DNA of 64,000 nt from DATEDA01 sp963789885 (GTDB lineage: Bacteria > Pseudomonadota > Gammaproteobacteria > Burkholderiales > SG8-39): NCBI GenBank assembly GCA_963789885.1, contig CAWBNB010000013.1, forward strand, positions 106,930-170,929, in the 5' to 3' direction. Shown here piece by piece: positions 42,567 through 51,426 of this stretch; the stretch's first letter is position 1; each line of letters starts with the position of its first letter. The notes beneath the pieces are model-generated. The model did no database searches. It saw only the letters and a list, made by a program, of their open reading frames with translations, and was not told the origin of the DNA. The position numbers and the translations under genes are program-made.

Positions 42567-43904
42567 TTACCCGGCTACGCCGAGCGCCCGTGCCCGCTCG
42601 CCGAGCTTGCGGTTCGTCGGGCTCATCGGCTTCAGCGCCAGGCGCTCGGCGGCAAGCGCGCGCGCGTAGTTGGCCCTGCCGCCGCGGATCGCCGCCTCGC
42701 TGAGCGTGAGGTGCAGCACGTCGCGCTGCGCATGGCTGCCGCCGAACCGGTGCGCAATCAGCCGGACGGCTTCGAGCAGCGCGATCGCCGTCGCGTAATC
42801 CCGACGCCCGAACGCACGCAGCGCGCGAGCGATCGGCAATCCCACGTCGCGCGTGAGCTCGGCGTTGGTCACGCCGTTCTCCGCGCGCTTTGCCATCGCC
42901 GATAGCAGGCGGTCGGCATCACGCTCGCGGCCCGCCGCGACGAACGACATCATCGCGTGCACGTCGTTGAACGCGTACCAGCCGCCGTCGATCGACGCCT
43001 GCCACGCATCGGCAAGCTCGGCCCAGCGGTTGCCGACGTCGACCCCGCGCAGGTGAAGCCGCCACAGCATCGCGGTCGCGTCGACAAGATCGAGCGCGAC
43101 GGTCGAGTGGCCGGCACGGATCCGCTCGTCGTAGAGCCCGAGCACCCGGTCGTGCTCGTCGAGGTCGAGATGGAAGAGCGCGAGATGCCAGGCGTTGTGG
43201 ATCGCGAACAGGTTGTCGGGCGCGCCCCAGTCCGCAGTGCGCGCCACGAGCCAGTCGATGCCGTCGCGCGCGCGGCCCTGCATCTCCATCACGTGCGAGA
43301 CCGCGTGGATCGCCCACACGTCGTTACGGTTCCGGCCCACCGCCTCGCGGCCGGCGTATTCGGCGCGGCCGTAGTCGCCCATCTCCTCGAGCCCGAAGGC
43401 GTGCATGCCGAGGAGGTAGCCGTAGCCGGGCACCTGCTCGCTCCAGTGCGGCAGCACGCGCGCGATCCGGTCGCGGATCAGCGCGGACTGCCCGAGGTAG
43501 AAGTCGAGCGCGTGCGCGACCTGCAGCGCGAGCGTGTCGCGCGGGTGGTCGATCAGGATCTCGCCGTAGATCGCGTTCGCCTGCCGCCACTCGCCGTCGA
43601 GGAACGCCCGCAGCGCCGCGATGTGTCCGCGCTCGCGCGGGTTCGCGCCGCCGGCGAGGCGCTCGGCCGCTTCGACCGCCGGCCGGGCCTGCGGGTCGAA
43701 CGTCTTCTCGTTGGCGATCGCGCTCAGGCTCGCCTTCAGGCAGTGCCCCATCACGAAGCCGGGATCGGCGGCGACCGCCGCGTCGGCGGACTCGGCCGCC
43801 CGGGCCGAGAAGGCGAGGAAGAGATTGGTCGCCTGCTCGTACTGGGCGAGCGCAGCCGGCCGCGCCGCGGAGACCGGGTTGCCGCGCATGTCGTGGAGAC
43901 TCAT
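42567..43904 (-). CDS. TPR-repeat protein (paralogue of 44932..46302)
   Basis: A 445-aa alpha-helical repeat protein. Repeated TPR-like helices with aromatic/Ala pattern, for example DPGFVMGHCLKASLSAIA, LDFYLGQSALIRDRI and DVHAMMSFVAAGRERDA. It resembles the tetratricopeptide-38 family: cytosolic scaffold of unknown partner. GGAGGAG Shine-Dalgarno. Its sequence is clearly related along its length to the TPR reading frame 1 kb upstream, so these are tandem paralogues. Confidence 0.85.
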   Translation of the reverse strand: MSLHDMRGNPVSAARPAALAQYEQATNLFLAFSARAAESADAAVAADPGFVMGHCLKASLSAIANEKTFDPQARPAVEAAERLAGGANPRERGHIAALRAFLDGEWRQANAIYGEILIDHPRDTLALQVAHALDFYLGQSALIRDRIARVLPHWSEQVPGYGYLLGMHAFGLEEMGDYGRAEYAGREAVGRNRNDVWAIHAVSHVMEMQGRARDGIDWLVARTADWGAPDNLFAIHNAWHLALFHLDLDEHDRVLGLYDERIRAGHSTVALDLVDATAMLWRLHLRGVDVGNRWAELADAWQASIDGGWYAFNDVHAMMSFVAAGRERDADRLLSAMAKRAENGVTNAELTRDVGLPIARALRAFGRRDYATAIALLEAVRLIAHRFGGSHAQRDVLHLTLSEAAIRGGRANYARALAAERLALKPMSPTNRKLGERARALGVAG

Positions 43905-44044
43905 CGGAACTCCTCCTTTCGTGGTTTTCGGATCGTAGCGCGCCGGGGGCGCGGAGCGGGGCGCCGCCGGACGGCGGGGCGACCGGCGCGCCGGCGCGGC
44001 GCCATGTGAAAAAAGAAGGCGAAGACCATCTCAGGTTCCACGAG

Positions 44045-44084
44045 ACGAGGGGGCAGGCCCCCTCGTGCTCCCCGGAGCCGGGGA
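44045..44084 (-). repeat. Two adjacent perfect inverted repeats (hairpins) after the hydrolase gene
   Basis: 44045-44066: a 10-bp perfect inverted repeat (ACGAGGGGGC / GCCCCCTCGT) with a 2-nt centre. 44069-44084: a 7-bp perfect repeat (TCCCCGG / CCGGGGA). They lie between the two TPR-paralogue transcription units on the minus strand. Neither is followed at once by a T tract, so a classical terminator is only a possibility. Confidence 0.5.
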
Positions 44085-44103
44085 AACGGCAGCCGGTTTC
44101 ACC

Positions 44104-44931
44104 TCAGGCCGCCTCGTCGACGAGCGTTTCGGCCTCGGCCTGCGCGAGATGGGTCGCGATCGCCTCGTTCACGCGCCCGGCGTGGGTCACCGTCAGCATG
44201 TGGCCGGCGTCCTCGATCTCGAGGAGATCGGCGTCCGGCATCATCGCCGCGAGGTGCTCGGAGACCGCCCGCGCGGCGAGCGTGGTGCGCGTCCCGCGCA
44301 CGAGCAGCGTCGGCATGCGTGCGCGGCGCGGGTCGTACCGGTCACGGTCGCGGAAGAGGAGCCGGAACTCGGAGGCGATCTTGGGCATCGTCACCGTGAG
44401 CCGCGCACGGGTGTCCGGCGACATCGCAGCCCAGGTGTGCACGCCGATCCAGTAGCCCATGAAGTGTGCCGCGCAAGCCGCGAGGTCGCCTTCGGCAACG
44501 AGCTCGAGATGGCGGCTCGCGACCGCCTCGATCTCGGCGAACGCCGCGCGGTCGACGCTGCGGTCGAGGACCTGGAACGCCGCCGGCTCGACGAGCGCGA
44601 GGCTCGTCACGCGGCTTCCGCTCGCGAGCGCCGCGCCGAGCGCAAGCGCGCCGCCGTACGAATGGCCGACGACGTGCAGCGGGCGGCCGAGCTCTCGCAC
44701 GAACGTCGCCAGCACGTCAACGTCGGTCGTCTGCAGGTCCGGGCGCCACGGCGTGCTCTCGCCGTAGCCCACGAGGTCCGGCGCGACGACGCGGTAGCGC
44801 GCGGCCAGCCGTTCCACGAGCGGCTGCCACATCCGGCGCGAGCTCGCGCTCCCGTGGACGAGCAGCACCGTGTCGCCGCGGCCGGCGTCGGTGTACGCGA
44901 TGGTCGCGTCCTTGATCTTGATCGATGCCAT
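44104..44931 (-). CDS. Alpha/beta hydrolase (in frame with upstream TPR gene)
   Basis: A 275-aa alpha/beta hydrolase: oxyanion loop LLVHGSASSRRMW, nucleophile elbow VVGHSYGGALAL (Ser in GHSYG), acid near RMPTLLVRGTRTTLAA and His in IEDAGHMLTVTHA. ATG 44931 has GGAGG 10 bp upstream, an ordinary gene start. But no stop separates it from the TPR gene: 457 codons upstream read on in the same frame. It therefore may also be made as the C-terminal part of a 732-aa fusion (44104..46302). Substrate unknown. Confidence 0.85.
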   Translation of the reverse strand: MASIKIKDATIAYTDAGRGDTVLLVHGSASSRRMWQPLVERLAARYRVVAPDLVGYGESTPWRPDLQTTDVDVLATFVRELGRPLHVVGHSYGGALALGAALASGSRVTSLALVEPAAFQVLDRSVDRAAFAEIEAVASRHLELVAEGDLAACAAHFMGYWIGVHTWAAMSPDTRARLTVTMPKIASEFRLLFRDRDRYDPRRARMPTLLVRGTRTTLAARAVSEHLAAMMPDADLLEIEDAGHMLTVTHAGRVNEAIATHLAQAEAETLVDEAA

Positions 44932-46302
44932 GACGTTGCCTCCTTGGAACGGGTTCAGGCGGCTGTCCGGACGTCCGGCATCGGCAAGCGCGCCGGCGCG
45001 CGCAGCCTGCACGCGGCCGCGCGGCGTCAACGGCCCGGCACTCTTCCGCTCGGCGACGATCGCCTGCGCGAGCCGGCCCCGGCCCGCGCGGATCGCGGCT
45101 TCGAGGACCGTCAGCTCGAGCGCGTCGCGCTGGGTCCGGCTGCCGCCGAGACGCCAGAGCTCGCCCCGCAGCGGCGCGAGATCGGCGGTGCGGGCGTACT
45201 GCCCGCGGGCGAACGCGGCCACGGCCCGCGCCGCGGGCAGCGCCACCTCCCGCACGACGGCGGCGCCCTTGGTGCAGCCCTTCGCGGTGGACTCCATGAC
45301 CCGAAGGAGCTCGCCGGCCTCGGCGTCGCGCCCCGCCGCCGCGAACGCCATCACCGCGTGCACGTCGAGCAGCGGCCAGAAGGCATCGCCCGACCGCTCG
45401 GCCCACAGGTCCGCGATCGGGCGCCAGCGATCACCGACGTCGACGCCCTCGAGCTCGAGCCGCCAGAGAAACGCCGCGTCGTCGCCGGCGTCGGAAGCCG
45501 AGCCGCCGGCCGAGCGCCGCCAGGGCGCGTCGAAGATCGCGAGGGCGCGGTCGATGCGCCCGAGCTCGAGCTGGAAGAGCGCGTCGTGCCAGGCGAGGTG
45601 CCGCTCGAGACCGCCCGCGCCATTCCGGTCGGCGGTGCGCTCCGCGAGCCATTTGGCGCCTTCCGCGGCGCGGCCCTGGTCGAGCAGGGCATGCGCGACG
45701 GCGTGGGTCGCGAACGGGTGGTGCGGCCGCAGCGCCGCGGCGCGCCGGCCCGTCTCCTCGGCGCGCGCGCCGTCGCCGCTCTCGGCAAGCGCGTAGGCGT
45801 GCATCGCGAGCACGTGCTCGTAGCCCGGCATCCCCGGCCGCCACGCGGCGAGGACCGGTTCGACGACCTGGAGATGCCCGCCGGAACGCCCGACGAAGAC
45901 GCAGGCTGCCTGCATGAGGCGCAGCGCAAGCGTGTCGCCCGGCCACTGGCGCACGATCGCCGCGTACTGCTCGGCAGCCTTGCGGTGCTCCCCGGCGAGC
46001 CAGCAGCGCGCCGCGGCGAAGTGCGCGCGCTCGCGCCCGTTGGCCGACGCGGCGAGCGGGAGCATCGCGGCGAGGCCGCGCCGCAAGAGCGGGAACGAGC
46101 GCTTGTCCCAGGCGGCGACGGCGAGCCCCGCGACGAGCAGGTGCCCGCCCGCGAACCCGGGCTCGGCCGCGAGCGCCGGTTCGAGCACGGCGAGCGGGTC
46201 GCCGCTGCACGCGAGGAAGCGGTCGAGCGCCGCCTCGTACGCGGCGACGGCGTCCGCGCTGCCGGCGGAGAACGGGACGCTCAGGGTTTCGGCCCGGGGC
46301 AT
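44932..46302 (-). CDS. TPR-repeat protein whose frame runs into the alpha/beta hydrolase
   Basis: From ATG 46302 (MPRAETLSVPFS) 457 codons with TPR helices and clear similarity to the 42567 paralogue (for example VLAMHAYALAESGDGARAE vs LLGMHAFGLEEMGDYGRAE). In the paralogue the protein ends right after the last helix. Here the corresponding end (ALADAG) is followed by 14 linker codons including the GGAGG of the hydrolase gene, and the frame continues. A lost stop or a recent in-frame fusion is likely. The true product may be split or fused. Confidence 0.8.
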
Positions 46303-46313
46303 GTTCACCGCCG

Positions 46314-46874
46314 TCAGCCGTTCGCGCCCGCGGTCCGCACGCGCGCCATCGTGTGCACGTCGACATACCGGCCGGCCTGGAAGCCGAAGGCGCGGAGCGT
46401 CCCCTCGATCTCGAAGCCGCAGCGCCGGTAGAGGCCGATCGCGCCGTCGTTGCCGTCGATCACGAGCAGCTCGAGCCGGACGAGATTCAACCAGTTGTCG
46501 GCGAGGTCGATCGCAGCGCGCATCAGCGCCGAGCCGACCCCGCGGCGATGCCACGCGCGCGCCACGGCGATCGGGCCGAGGCGGCCGACGTGCCGGATCC
46601 GCGGCGCGGTCAGCGCCCCGAACCCGAGCGCACCGACGACCGCTTCGCCCTCGACCGCGACGAGCATGTAGCGCCCGTCGGGCAGCTCGACGATGTGCTT
46701 GCGCGTCTGCGCCTGCGGCGCGTACGGCACGTCGATCAGCCAGTACATCACCTCGGGATCGGTGAAGATCGCGTGCAATGCGTCGGCGTCGGACGCTTCG
46801 GCGTGACGCACGCTGATCGCCTGCGCCGGCGCCGCGAGTTGCACCGGTTGCCGGCGCATCTGGGCGAATCCCAT
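46314..46874 (-). CDS. GNAT-family N-acetyltransferase
   Basis: A 186-aa GNAT protein. Acetyl-CoA motif A is seen as IAVARAWHRRGVGSALMRAA (R-x-x-G-x-G/A), followed by a beta-strand and GAIGLYRRCGFEIEGTLRAF, as in RimI/PhnO-like enzymes. Acetylates an amine of unknown nature. It is 11 bp upstream of the TPR gene, so co-transcribed. Confidence 0.9.
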   Translation of the reverse strand: MGFAQMRRQPVQLAAPAQAISVRHAEASDADALHAIFTDPEVMYWLIDVPYAPQAQTRKHIVELPDGRYMLVAVEGEAVVGALGFGALTAPRIRHVGRLGPIAVARAWHRRGVGSALMRAAIDLADNWLNLVRLELLVIDGNDGAIGLYRRCGFEIEGTLRAFGFQAGRYVDVHTMARVRTAGANG

Positions 46875-46901
46875 GATTGCTACTCCATTCCCGTCAGTCG
46901 T

Positions 46902-47546
46902 CTAGCCAAGCGCTGGCGTACGGCCCGCAGAGGAATCCGCATGCAGCGCAGGCGGCGCGCTGCCGAGCAGCCGCCGCTGCGCTTCCCATTCCCAGCGCAG
47001 GATTCCGTGCGTCTCGATCGTCTCCTCGCGGGCGCGCGCTTCGACGTATTCGCGGCGGCAGCCTTCCTGCACGAGCCCGGCCTTCGCCAGCACGCGCGCC
47101 GAGGCGGCGTTCCAGCGGAAGTGCGGTGCGAAGACGCGCTCGAGCTCGAGCACCGCGAAGCCGTAGCCGATCACGGCATTCACCGCCTCGGTCGCGTAGC
47201 CGCGTCCCCAGTACGCGCGACCGAGCCAGTAGCCGAGCTTGGCGCACGCGCCGACGCGGTCGATCTCGAGGCCGATCGCGCCGATAAGCGCCGCATCCTC
47301 GGCGCGATCGATCGCAAACGCGATCGAGCGGCCCTCGGTGAACTCAAGCGCCTGGTCCCAGATCCACGCCCGCGCCATGCCGCTCTCGTACGGATGCGGG
47401 AGCAGCGTGCCTTCGACCACCTGCCGGTCGCCGGCGAGCCGCTCCACTTCGGCGGCATCCGCGAGGCGGAACGCGCGCAGCCGGAGCCGCGCGGTCTCGA
47501 TGCGCGGAAACAGGCGGCCGAGGCCTGGGTCGGTGTGTCGCTCCAC
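46902..47546 (-). CDS. RimJ/RimL-type GNAT N-acetyltransferase
   Basis: A 214-aa GNAT protein of the RimJ/L subgroup: ETARLRLRAFRLADAAEVE, acetyl-CoA motif YWGRGYATEAVNAVIGYGF and NAASARVLAKAGLVQEG near the C-terminus. Such enzymes often modify N-terminal amines or antibiotics. GTG start. It is 27 bp before the second GNAT. Two GNATs side by side suggest a linked pathway. Confidence 0.9.
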   Translation of the reverse strand: MERHTDPGLGRLFPRIETARLRLRAFRLADAAEVERLAGDRQVVEGTLLPHPYESGMARAWIWDQALEFTEGRSIAFAIDRAEDAALIGAIGLEIDRVGACAKLGYWLGRAYWGRGYATEAVNAVIGYGFAVLELERVFAPHFRWNAASARVLAKAGLVQEGCRREYVEARAREETIETHGILRWEWEAQRRLLGSAPPALHADSSAGRTPALG

Positions 47547-47587
47547 TACTATCGCTCCACGAATGAGGCGGTAAGGGCGCGCACCCG

Positions 47588-47740
47588 CTACGCCGCCACG
47601 AACGACATCACGAGCTGCGCCGCGGCGAACGTCATGTGGGCAGCGGCCGCGATCCCGAACGCGGTTGCGACCGCGCCCGACGTGAGGACCAGCGCTTCCG
47701 CGACCGACCGGATGCTCCGTTTGGACTCTTTCGTTGCCAT
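47588..47740 (-). CDS. Tiny membrane peptide
   Basis: A 50-aa hydrophobic peptide (MATKESKRSIRSVAEALVL followed by an Ala-rich helix) with a very good AAGGAG Shine-Dalgarno 9 nt from the ATG. One TM helix. It follows another small protein by 23 bp and precedes the GNAT by 41 bp, so the whole group is probably one operon. Function unknown. Confidence 0.55.
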   Translation of the reverse strand: MATKESKRSIRSVAEALVLTSGAVATAFGIAAAAHMTFAAAQLVMSFVAA

Positions 47741-47763
47741 TTGCCTGACTCCTTGATCGTTGG

Positions 47764-47994
47764 TTAGAACGTAGCGATCCGGTCCACGGATTCGTCCGCG
47801 CCGTGCCGGATCTGGAACTGCGCGGGGAAATACCCGAACCCGGCCGCCGGCAGCGCCCCGATGTCCGCGGCGTCTTCGGCCGTCGTATCGGTCGCCGTCA
47901 CGTCCTGCAACGCGACGAACAGGCCGAGGGCCAGCGCGCCGACGATTGCTGCGATCGTCTTGGTGATCGGGTTCTGCGGATTACGCGTTTGCAT
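47764..47994 (-). CDS. Small single-TM protein heading the GNAT/TPR operon
   Basis: A 76-aa protein: one TM helix (ITKTIAAIVGALALGLFVAL) followed by a soluble acidic tail ending RHGADESVDRIATF. An excellent GGAGG precedes the ATG at 47994. It is the first gene of the apparent 47994-44104 minus-strand operon. No family recognised. Confidence 0.6.
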   Translation of the reverse strand: MQTRNPQNPITKTIAAIVGALALGLFVALQDVTATDTTAEDAADIGALPAAGFGYFPAQFQIRHGADESVDRIATF

Positions 47995-48225
47995 CTGCTG
48001 CCTCCATGCGTGGGTTGACGGGGCGCAGTGTGAGAGCGGAGCGCTGGCGGTTGACTGACGGATCGGGAGATCGACCGGCGTGCAATGTAACCGCCAGGTA
48101 TCGCCCGGAGACCCAGCATTCATGCGGGTTTCCGGGGATAGGCCGTCGGTATTAAGCGGTGCGTATGAGCGCCGGACGGCGCTGTGCAGCAGGGCGCGGC
48201 CGCGGGCTGACCGATGACTGACGCA

Positions 48226-51200
48226 CTAACGAGCGCTTTTGGCCGCCGGCGGTGCCCCGGCGTCGAGCGACTGCCGCACCGATTCGGTCTCCGGCGACGG
48301 CGCGAGCCCGAGCACGACCGACAGGAGCTCGCGGCAGCGGCGGTACGCCTGCAGCGCCTCCGATGGTCGCCCGAGCTCGCGATAGCAGACCATCAGGCTG
48401 CGGTAGAGATCCTCGGCGAGGTTGTCGAGCTCGAGCGCGCGGCGGTAGAGCGCGATCGCGTCCTCCCAGCGCGCGTCGGCCTGGAGCGCGTGGCCGAGCG
48501 CGAGCACCGCGCGTAGCAGCTTCGACCGCAGCCGGTCGCGCAGCCCCATCAGCCACGGCTGGTCCTCGTCGCCGGCGAGGAAATGGCCGGGATAGGAATC
48601 CAGGAGCCGGCGTGCGAGCCCCGCCGCGTCCGGCCCGACCTCGGCGTCGGCCGCGCGCGCGGTGCGCTCGAACGCCCAGACGTCAACGAAGCACTGCCGC
48701 CGGTCGAGCGAGAGCTTGCCCTCGACGAGGACGAGCGCGGCGTCCTGGTCGAGGAGCTTGCGGAGCCGGTAGAGCGTGCTGTCGAAGGAGACCTTGGCTG
48801 CATCGCCGGCGGCGTCCGGCCAGAGGATCGCGGCGAGCCGCCCGGTCTCGACGCCCTCGCCGCCGAGCGCGACGAGCGCCTTCAGGAGCTCGAGCGGCTT
48901 CTTCTGCGCCTTGCCGCGGAACGCGAGCGGCGTGCCGTCGCGCAGGACTTCGAACCGCCCGAGCGCGTGGATCCGCAGCGGCCACGGCCAGTCCTCGGGC
49001 GAGCTCGCGGGATCCGGCGGCAGCCCGCGCGCCGCGACGAGCTGACGCACGTAGTCCGGCTCGATGCCCTCGGCGATCGCCACCGCCGCGAGCCGGCTCA
49101 TCATCGGCGGCCACCAGAGATAGTGGTTGAGATAGCCCTCGCGCCGCCCGAGCGCGAGCGCGTCGGCGAGCGGCGAGCGCCAGTCGCCCTCTCCGGCGCG
49201 CATCCGGAGATATGCCTCCCAGAGCGAAGTCGCGTAGCGGAGGATCCCGCCGCGTACGCCGGCGACGAGGCTCAGCATCCGGTCGAGCACGCCGAGCGCC
49301 GCGGCCGATTGGCCGGTCTCGTCGAGCGCGAGCGCGAGGCCGGTGTGGCAGATCAGCGTGGAGGCGACCGACCCGGTCTCGAGCGAGAGCTGCGCCGCGG
49401 TCCGTCCATGGCGCTCGGCGGCGGTGAAATCACCGCGCTGCGCCGCGCTCCAGCATTCGAGGTAGGCGAGCAGCGCAAGATCGAGCTTGCGCGACGGTTC
49501 GAGCGTCGCGGCAAGCCGGGCGAGGACCGGCGCCGCCTCGCGCGGCTCGCCGCGCGAGAGGCGGCCCCAGCCGCGGAAGAGCCCGATCGTCGGCACGAGG
49601 AACGCGAGCCCGTGCGCCTCGGCGATGGCGATCGCCTCGTCGAGGACGCGCTCGAAGTCGTCGAACCGCGCCTGGAAGTAGTACAGGTTCGAGAGCCACA
49701 CCCGGCACCAGGTGCTCGTGAGCGGGCGCACCTCCGGGTCGTCCATCACCGCGCGGATGCGGGTCGCGATCCGCTGCGACTGCGCGAAGGCGCCCGCCTT
49801 GTTGAGGCCGTCGAGGAGGCGCGTCGCCGTTGCGACCTGCAGGTTGCGGTCGCGGACCTCGTCGAGGAGCGCGGTCAGGCGGCTGAGAAGCTCCTCGAGC
49901 AGCGGATGGCCCGGCTGCCGGTAGACGAGGCCGATCGCGAGGCTCGAGAGCGCGCGCGCCTCCGCCTCCGGGCTCTCGAACGCGCGGCTCCGCGCGAGCA
50001 GCTTCTCCATCACTTCGGTCCAGCGGTCGACCGGGCGCCAGTCGTCCCAGGCGAGGTAGTGGGAAACGATCACCGCCTCGACCGCCTGGATCTGCGCCGC
50101 GGTGTCGCCGCGCGCCACGAAGCCGTTGTACGCGCGCTCCAGGTTCACGCGCGCGGCGAGCGGGTCGACGTTCACCCGCGCGACGCCTTCCCAGTACGCG
50201 AGCCACGGCTCGGCCTCGCGCGCGAGTGCCGGCAGCGCGCCGACCCGTTCCAGCATCGACTGGAAGCGTCCCTGCGCGAGCATCTCCGGCGCATCGGCGA
50301 GGGTGACGCGGACCGCGTTCACCCAGTCGCCTGCGTCGCGGTAGAGCTCGAACACGCCCTCGCTGGCGCCCCCGCTCTCCAGCAGATCCGCGGCGCGGCG
50401 GCGGTGGGCCGCGAGCGCGTCGGCGCCGAACATCGACGCCGCCCGCTTCAGCAGGAATTCCCGGAACAGGGCGTGGAACTCGTAGGTCGGCTCGTCGCCG
50501 TCGCGGCGCGAGACGAAGAGATGCCGCCGATAGCCGTACTCGAGGAGCTTGCCGGCGTCCTGCTCGCCGGTCAGCGCTACCGCCACCGACCGCGTCACCC
50601 GGGGCGCGAGTGCGCACAGCACGAGCACGCGCTGGTTCTCTTCCGGGATGCGGCTCACGATCTCGCCGGCGAAGTAGGCGAACACCGCCTCGGGCGTGGC
50701 GGGGCCGTCGTCGGGCCGTTCGGCGGCGCGGGTCGCGTGCTCGCGCATGAGGACGAGGCCCGCGGCCCAGCCGTCGGAACGCTGGTAGACGGCATCGAGC
50801 GCGTCGCCCGCGAGCTCCCCCTCCGCCCCGAGCAGGCGCGCGGCCTCGTCGCGCGTGAAGCGAAGCTCCGTCGCCCCCACGCGGACGATCGTCTGGTTCG
50901 CCACCAGGCGGGCGAACTCGGACGGCGGCTCGGTGCGGCTGATGACGATCACGTTCACGCCGACCGGGATCTGCTCGAGCCCGGTCGCGAACGCCGCCCG
51001 GAGCTCGCTCGTCCCGGCCGCTTCGTGGAGGTTGTCGAGCACGAGCGCGGCGCCGGCGGGCATGCGCGCGAAGAACTCGCGGAACCAGCGGCGCGCGAAG
51101 CCGTGGAGGTCGCGGCGGTACTCGTCGGTGAAGAGCGGGAGCGCCCGCGCCTTCTTCCCGCCGAGGCGGCTTCCCGCGAGCCCGAGGTAGTAGAAGAACG

Positions 51201-51426
51201 TCGCCGGATCGGTGTCGCCCGGGTCGACGTGGTACCAGATCGCGGCGAGCTTGCGCGCCTCGAGGTAGCTCGCGACGAGCACCGTCTTGCCGGCGCCGGG
51301 CGCGCCCGAGAGCCACACGACCGGGTGCTCCCGCCGCTCGTCGAGGAGCCGGAACAGGCGCTCGCGCGGGCTGACGCGGTAGATGCGGGGACGCGAGAGT
51401 TTCGCGAGCTCGGGTGCGGGTGGCAT
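48226..51426 (-). CDS. MalT-like ATPase/SARP (BTAD) transcriptional regulator
   Basis: A 1066-aa STAND-type protein: N-terminal ATPase with Walker A GAPGAGKTVL and Walker B ALVLDNLHEA, a long TPR-like helical sensor region, and a C-terminal OmpR-type wHTH plus bacterial transcriptional activator domain (LRIHALGRFEVLRDGTPL, VSFDSTLYRLRKLLD, a SARP-type end with YRRALELDNLAEDLYRSLM). It combines the MalT effector-sensing layout with a SARP output domain. Large size is in line with such proteins. It is divergent from the giant surface protein with a 566-bp shared upstream region, which makes that gene a candidate target (inference). Confidence 0.88.
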   Translation of the reverse strand: MPPAPELAKLSRPRIYRVSPRERLFRLLDERREHPVVWLSGAPGAGKTVLVASYLEARKLAAIWYHVDPGDTDPATFFYYLGLAGSRLGGKKARALPLFTDEYRRDLHGFARRWFREFFARMPAGAALVLDNLHEAAGTSELRAAFATGLEQIPVGVNVIVISRTEPPSEFARLVANQTIVRVGATELRFTRDEAARLLGAEGELAGDALDAVYQRSDGWAAGLVLMREHATRAAERPDDGPATPEAVFAYFAGEIVSRIPEENQRVLVLCALAPRVTRSVAVALTGEQDAGKLLEYGYRRHLFVSRRDGDEPTYEFHALFREFLLKRAASMFGADALAAHRRRAADLLESGGASEGVFELYRDAGDWVNAVRVTLADAPEMLAQGRFQSMLERVGALPALAREAEPWLAYWEGVARVNVDPLAARVNLERAYNGFVARGDTAAQIQAVEAVIVSHYLAWDDWRPVDRWTEVMEKLLARSRAFESPEAEARALSSLAIGLVYRQPGHPLLEELLSRLTALLDEVRDRNLQVATATRLLDGLNKAGAFAQSQRIATRIRAVMDDPEVRPLTSTWCRVWLSNLYYFQARFDDFERVLDEAIAIAEAHGLAFLVPTIGLFRGWGRLSRGEPREAAPVLARLAATLEPSRKLDLALLAYLECWSAAQRGDFTAAERHGRTAAQLSLETGSVASTLICHTGLALALDETGQSAAALGVLDRMLSLVAGVRGGILRYATSLWEAYLRMRAGEGDWRSPLADALALGRREGYLNHYLWWPPMMSRLAAVAIAEGIEPDYVRQLVAARGLPPDPASSPEDWPWPLRIHALGRFEVLRDGTPLAFRGKAQKKPLELLKALVALGGEGVETGRLAAILWPDAAGDAAKVSFDSTLYRLRKLLDQDAALVLVEGKLSLDRRQCFVDVWAFERTARAADAEVGPDAAGLARRLLDSYPGHFLAGDEDQPWLMGLRDRLRSKLLRAVLALGHALQADARWEDAIALYRRALELDNLAEDLYRSLMVCYRELGRPSEALQAYRRCRELLSVVLGLAPSPETESVRQSLDAGAPPAAKSAR

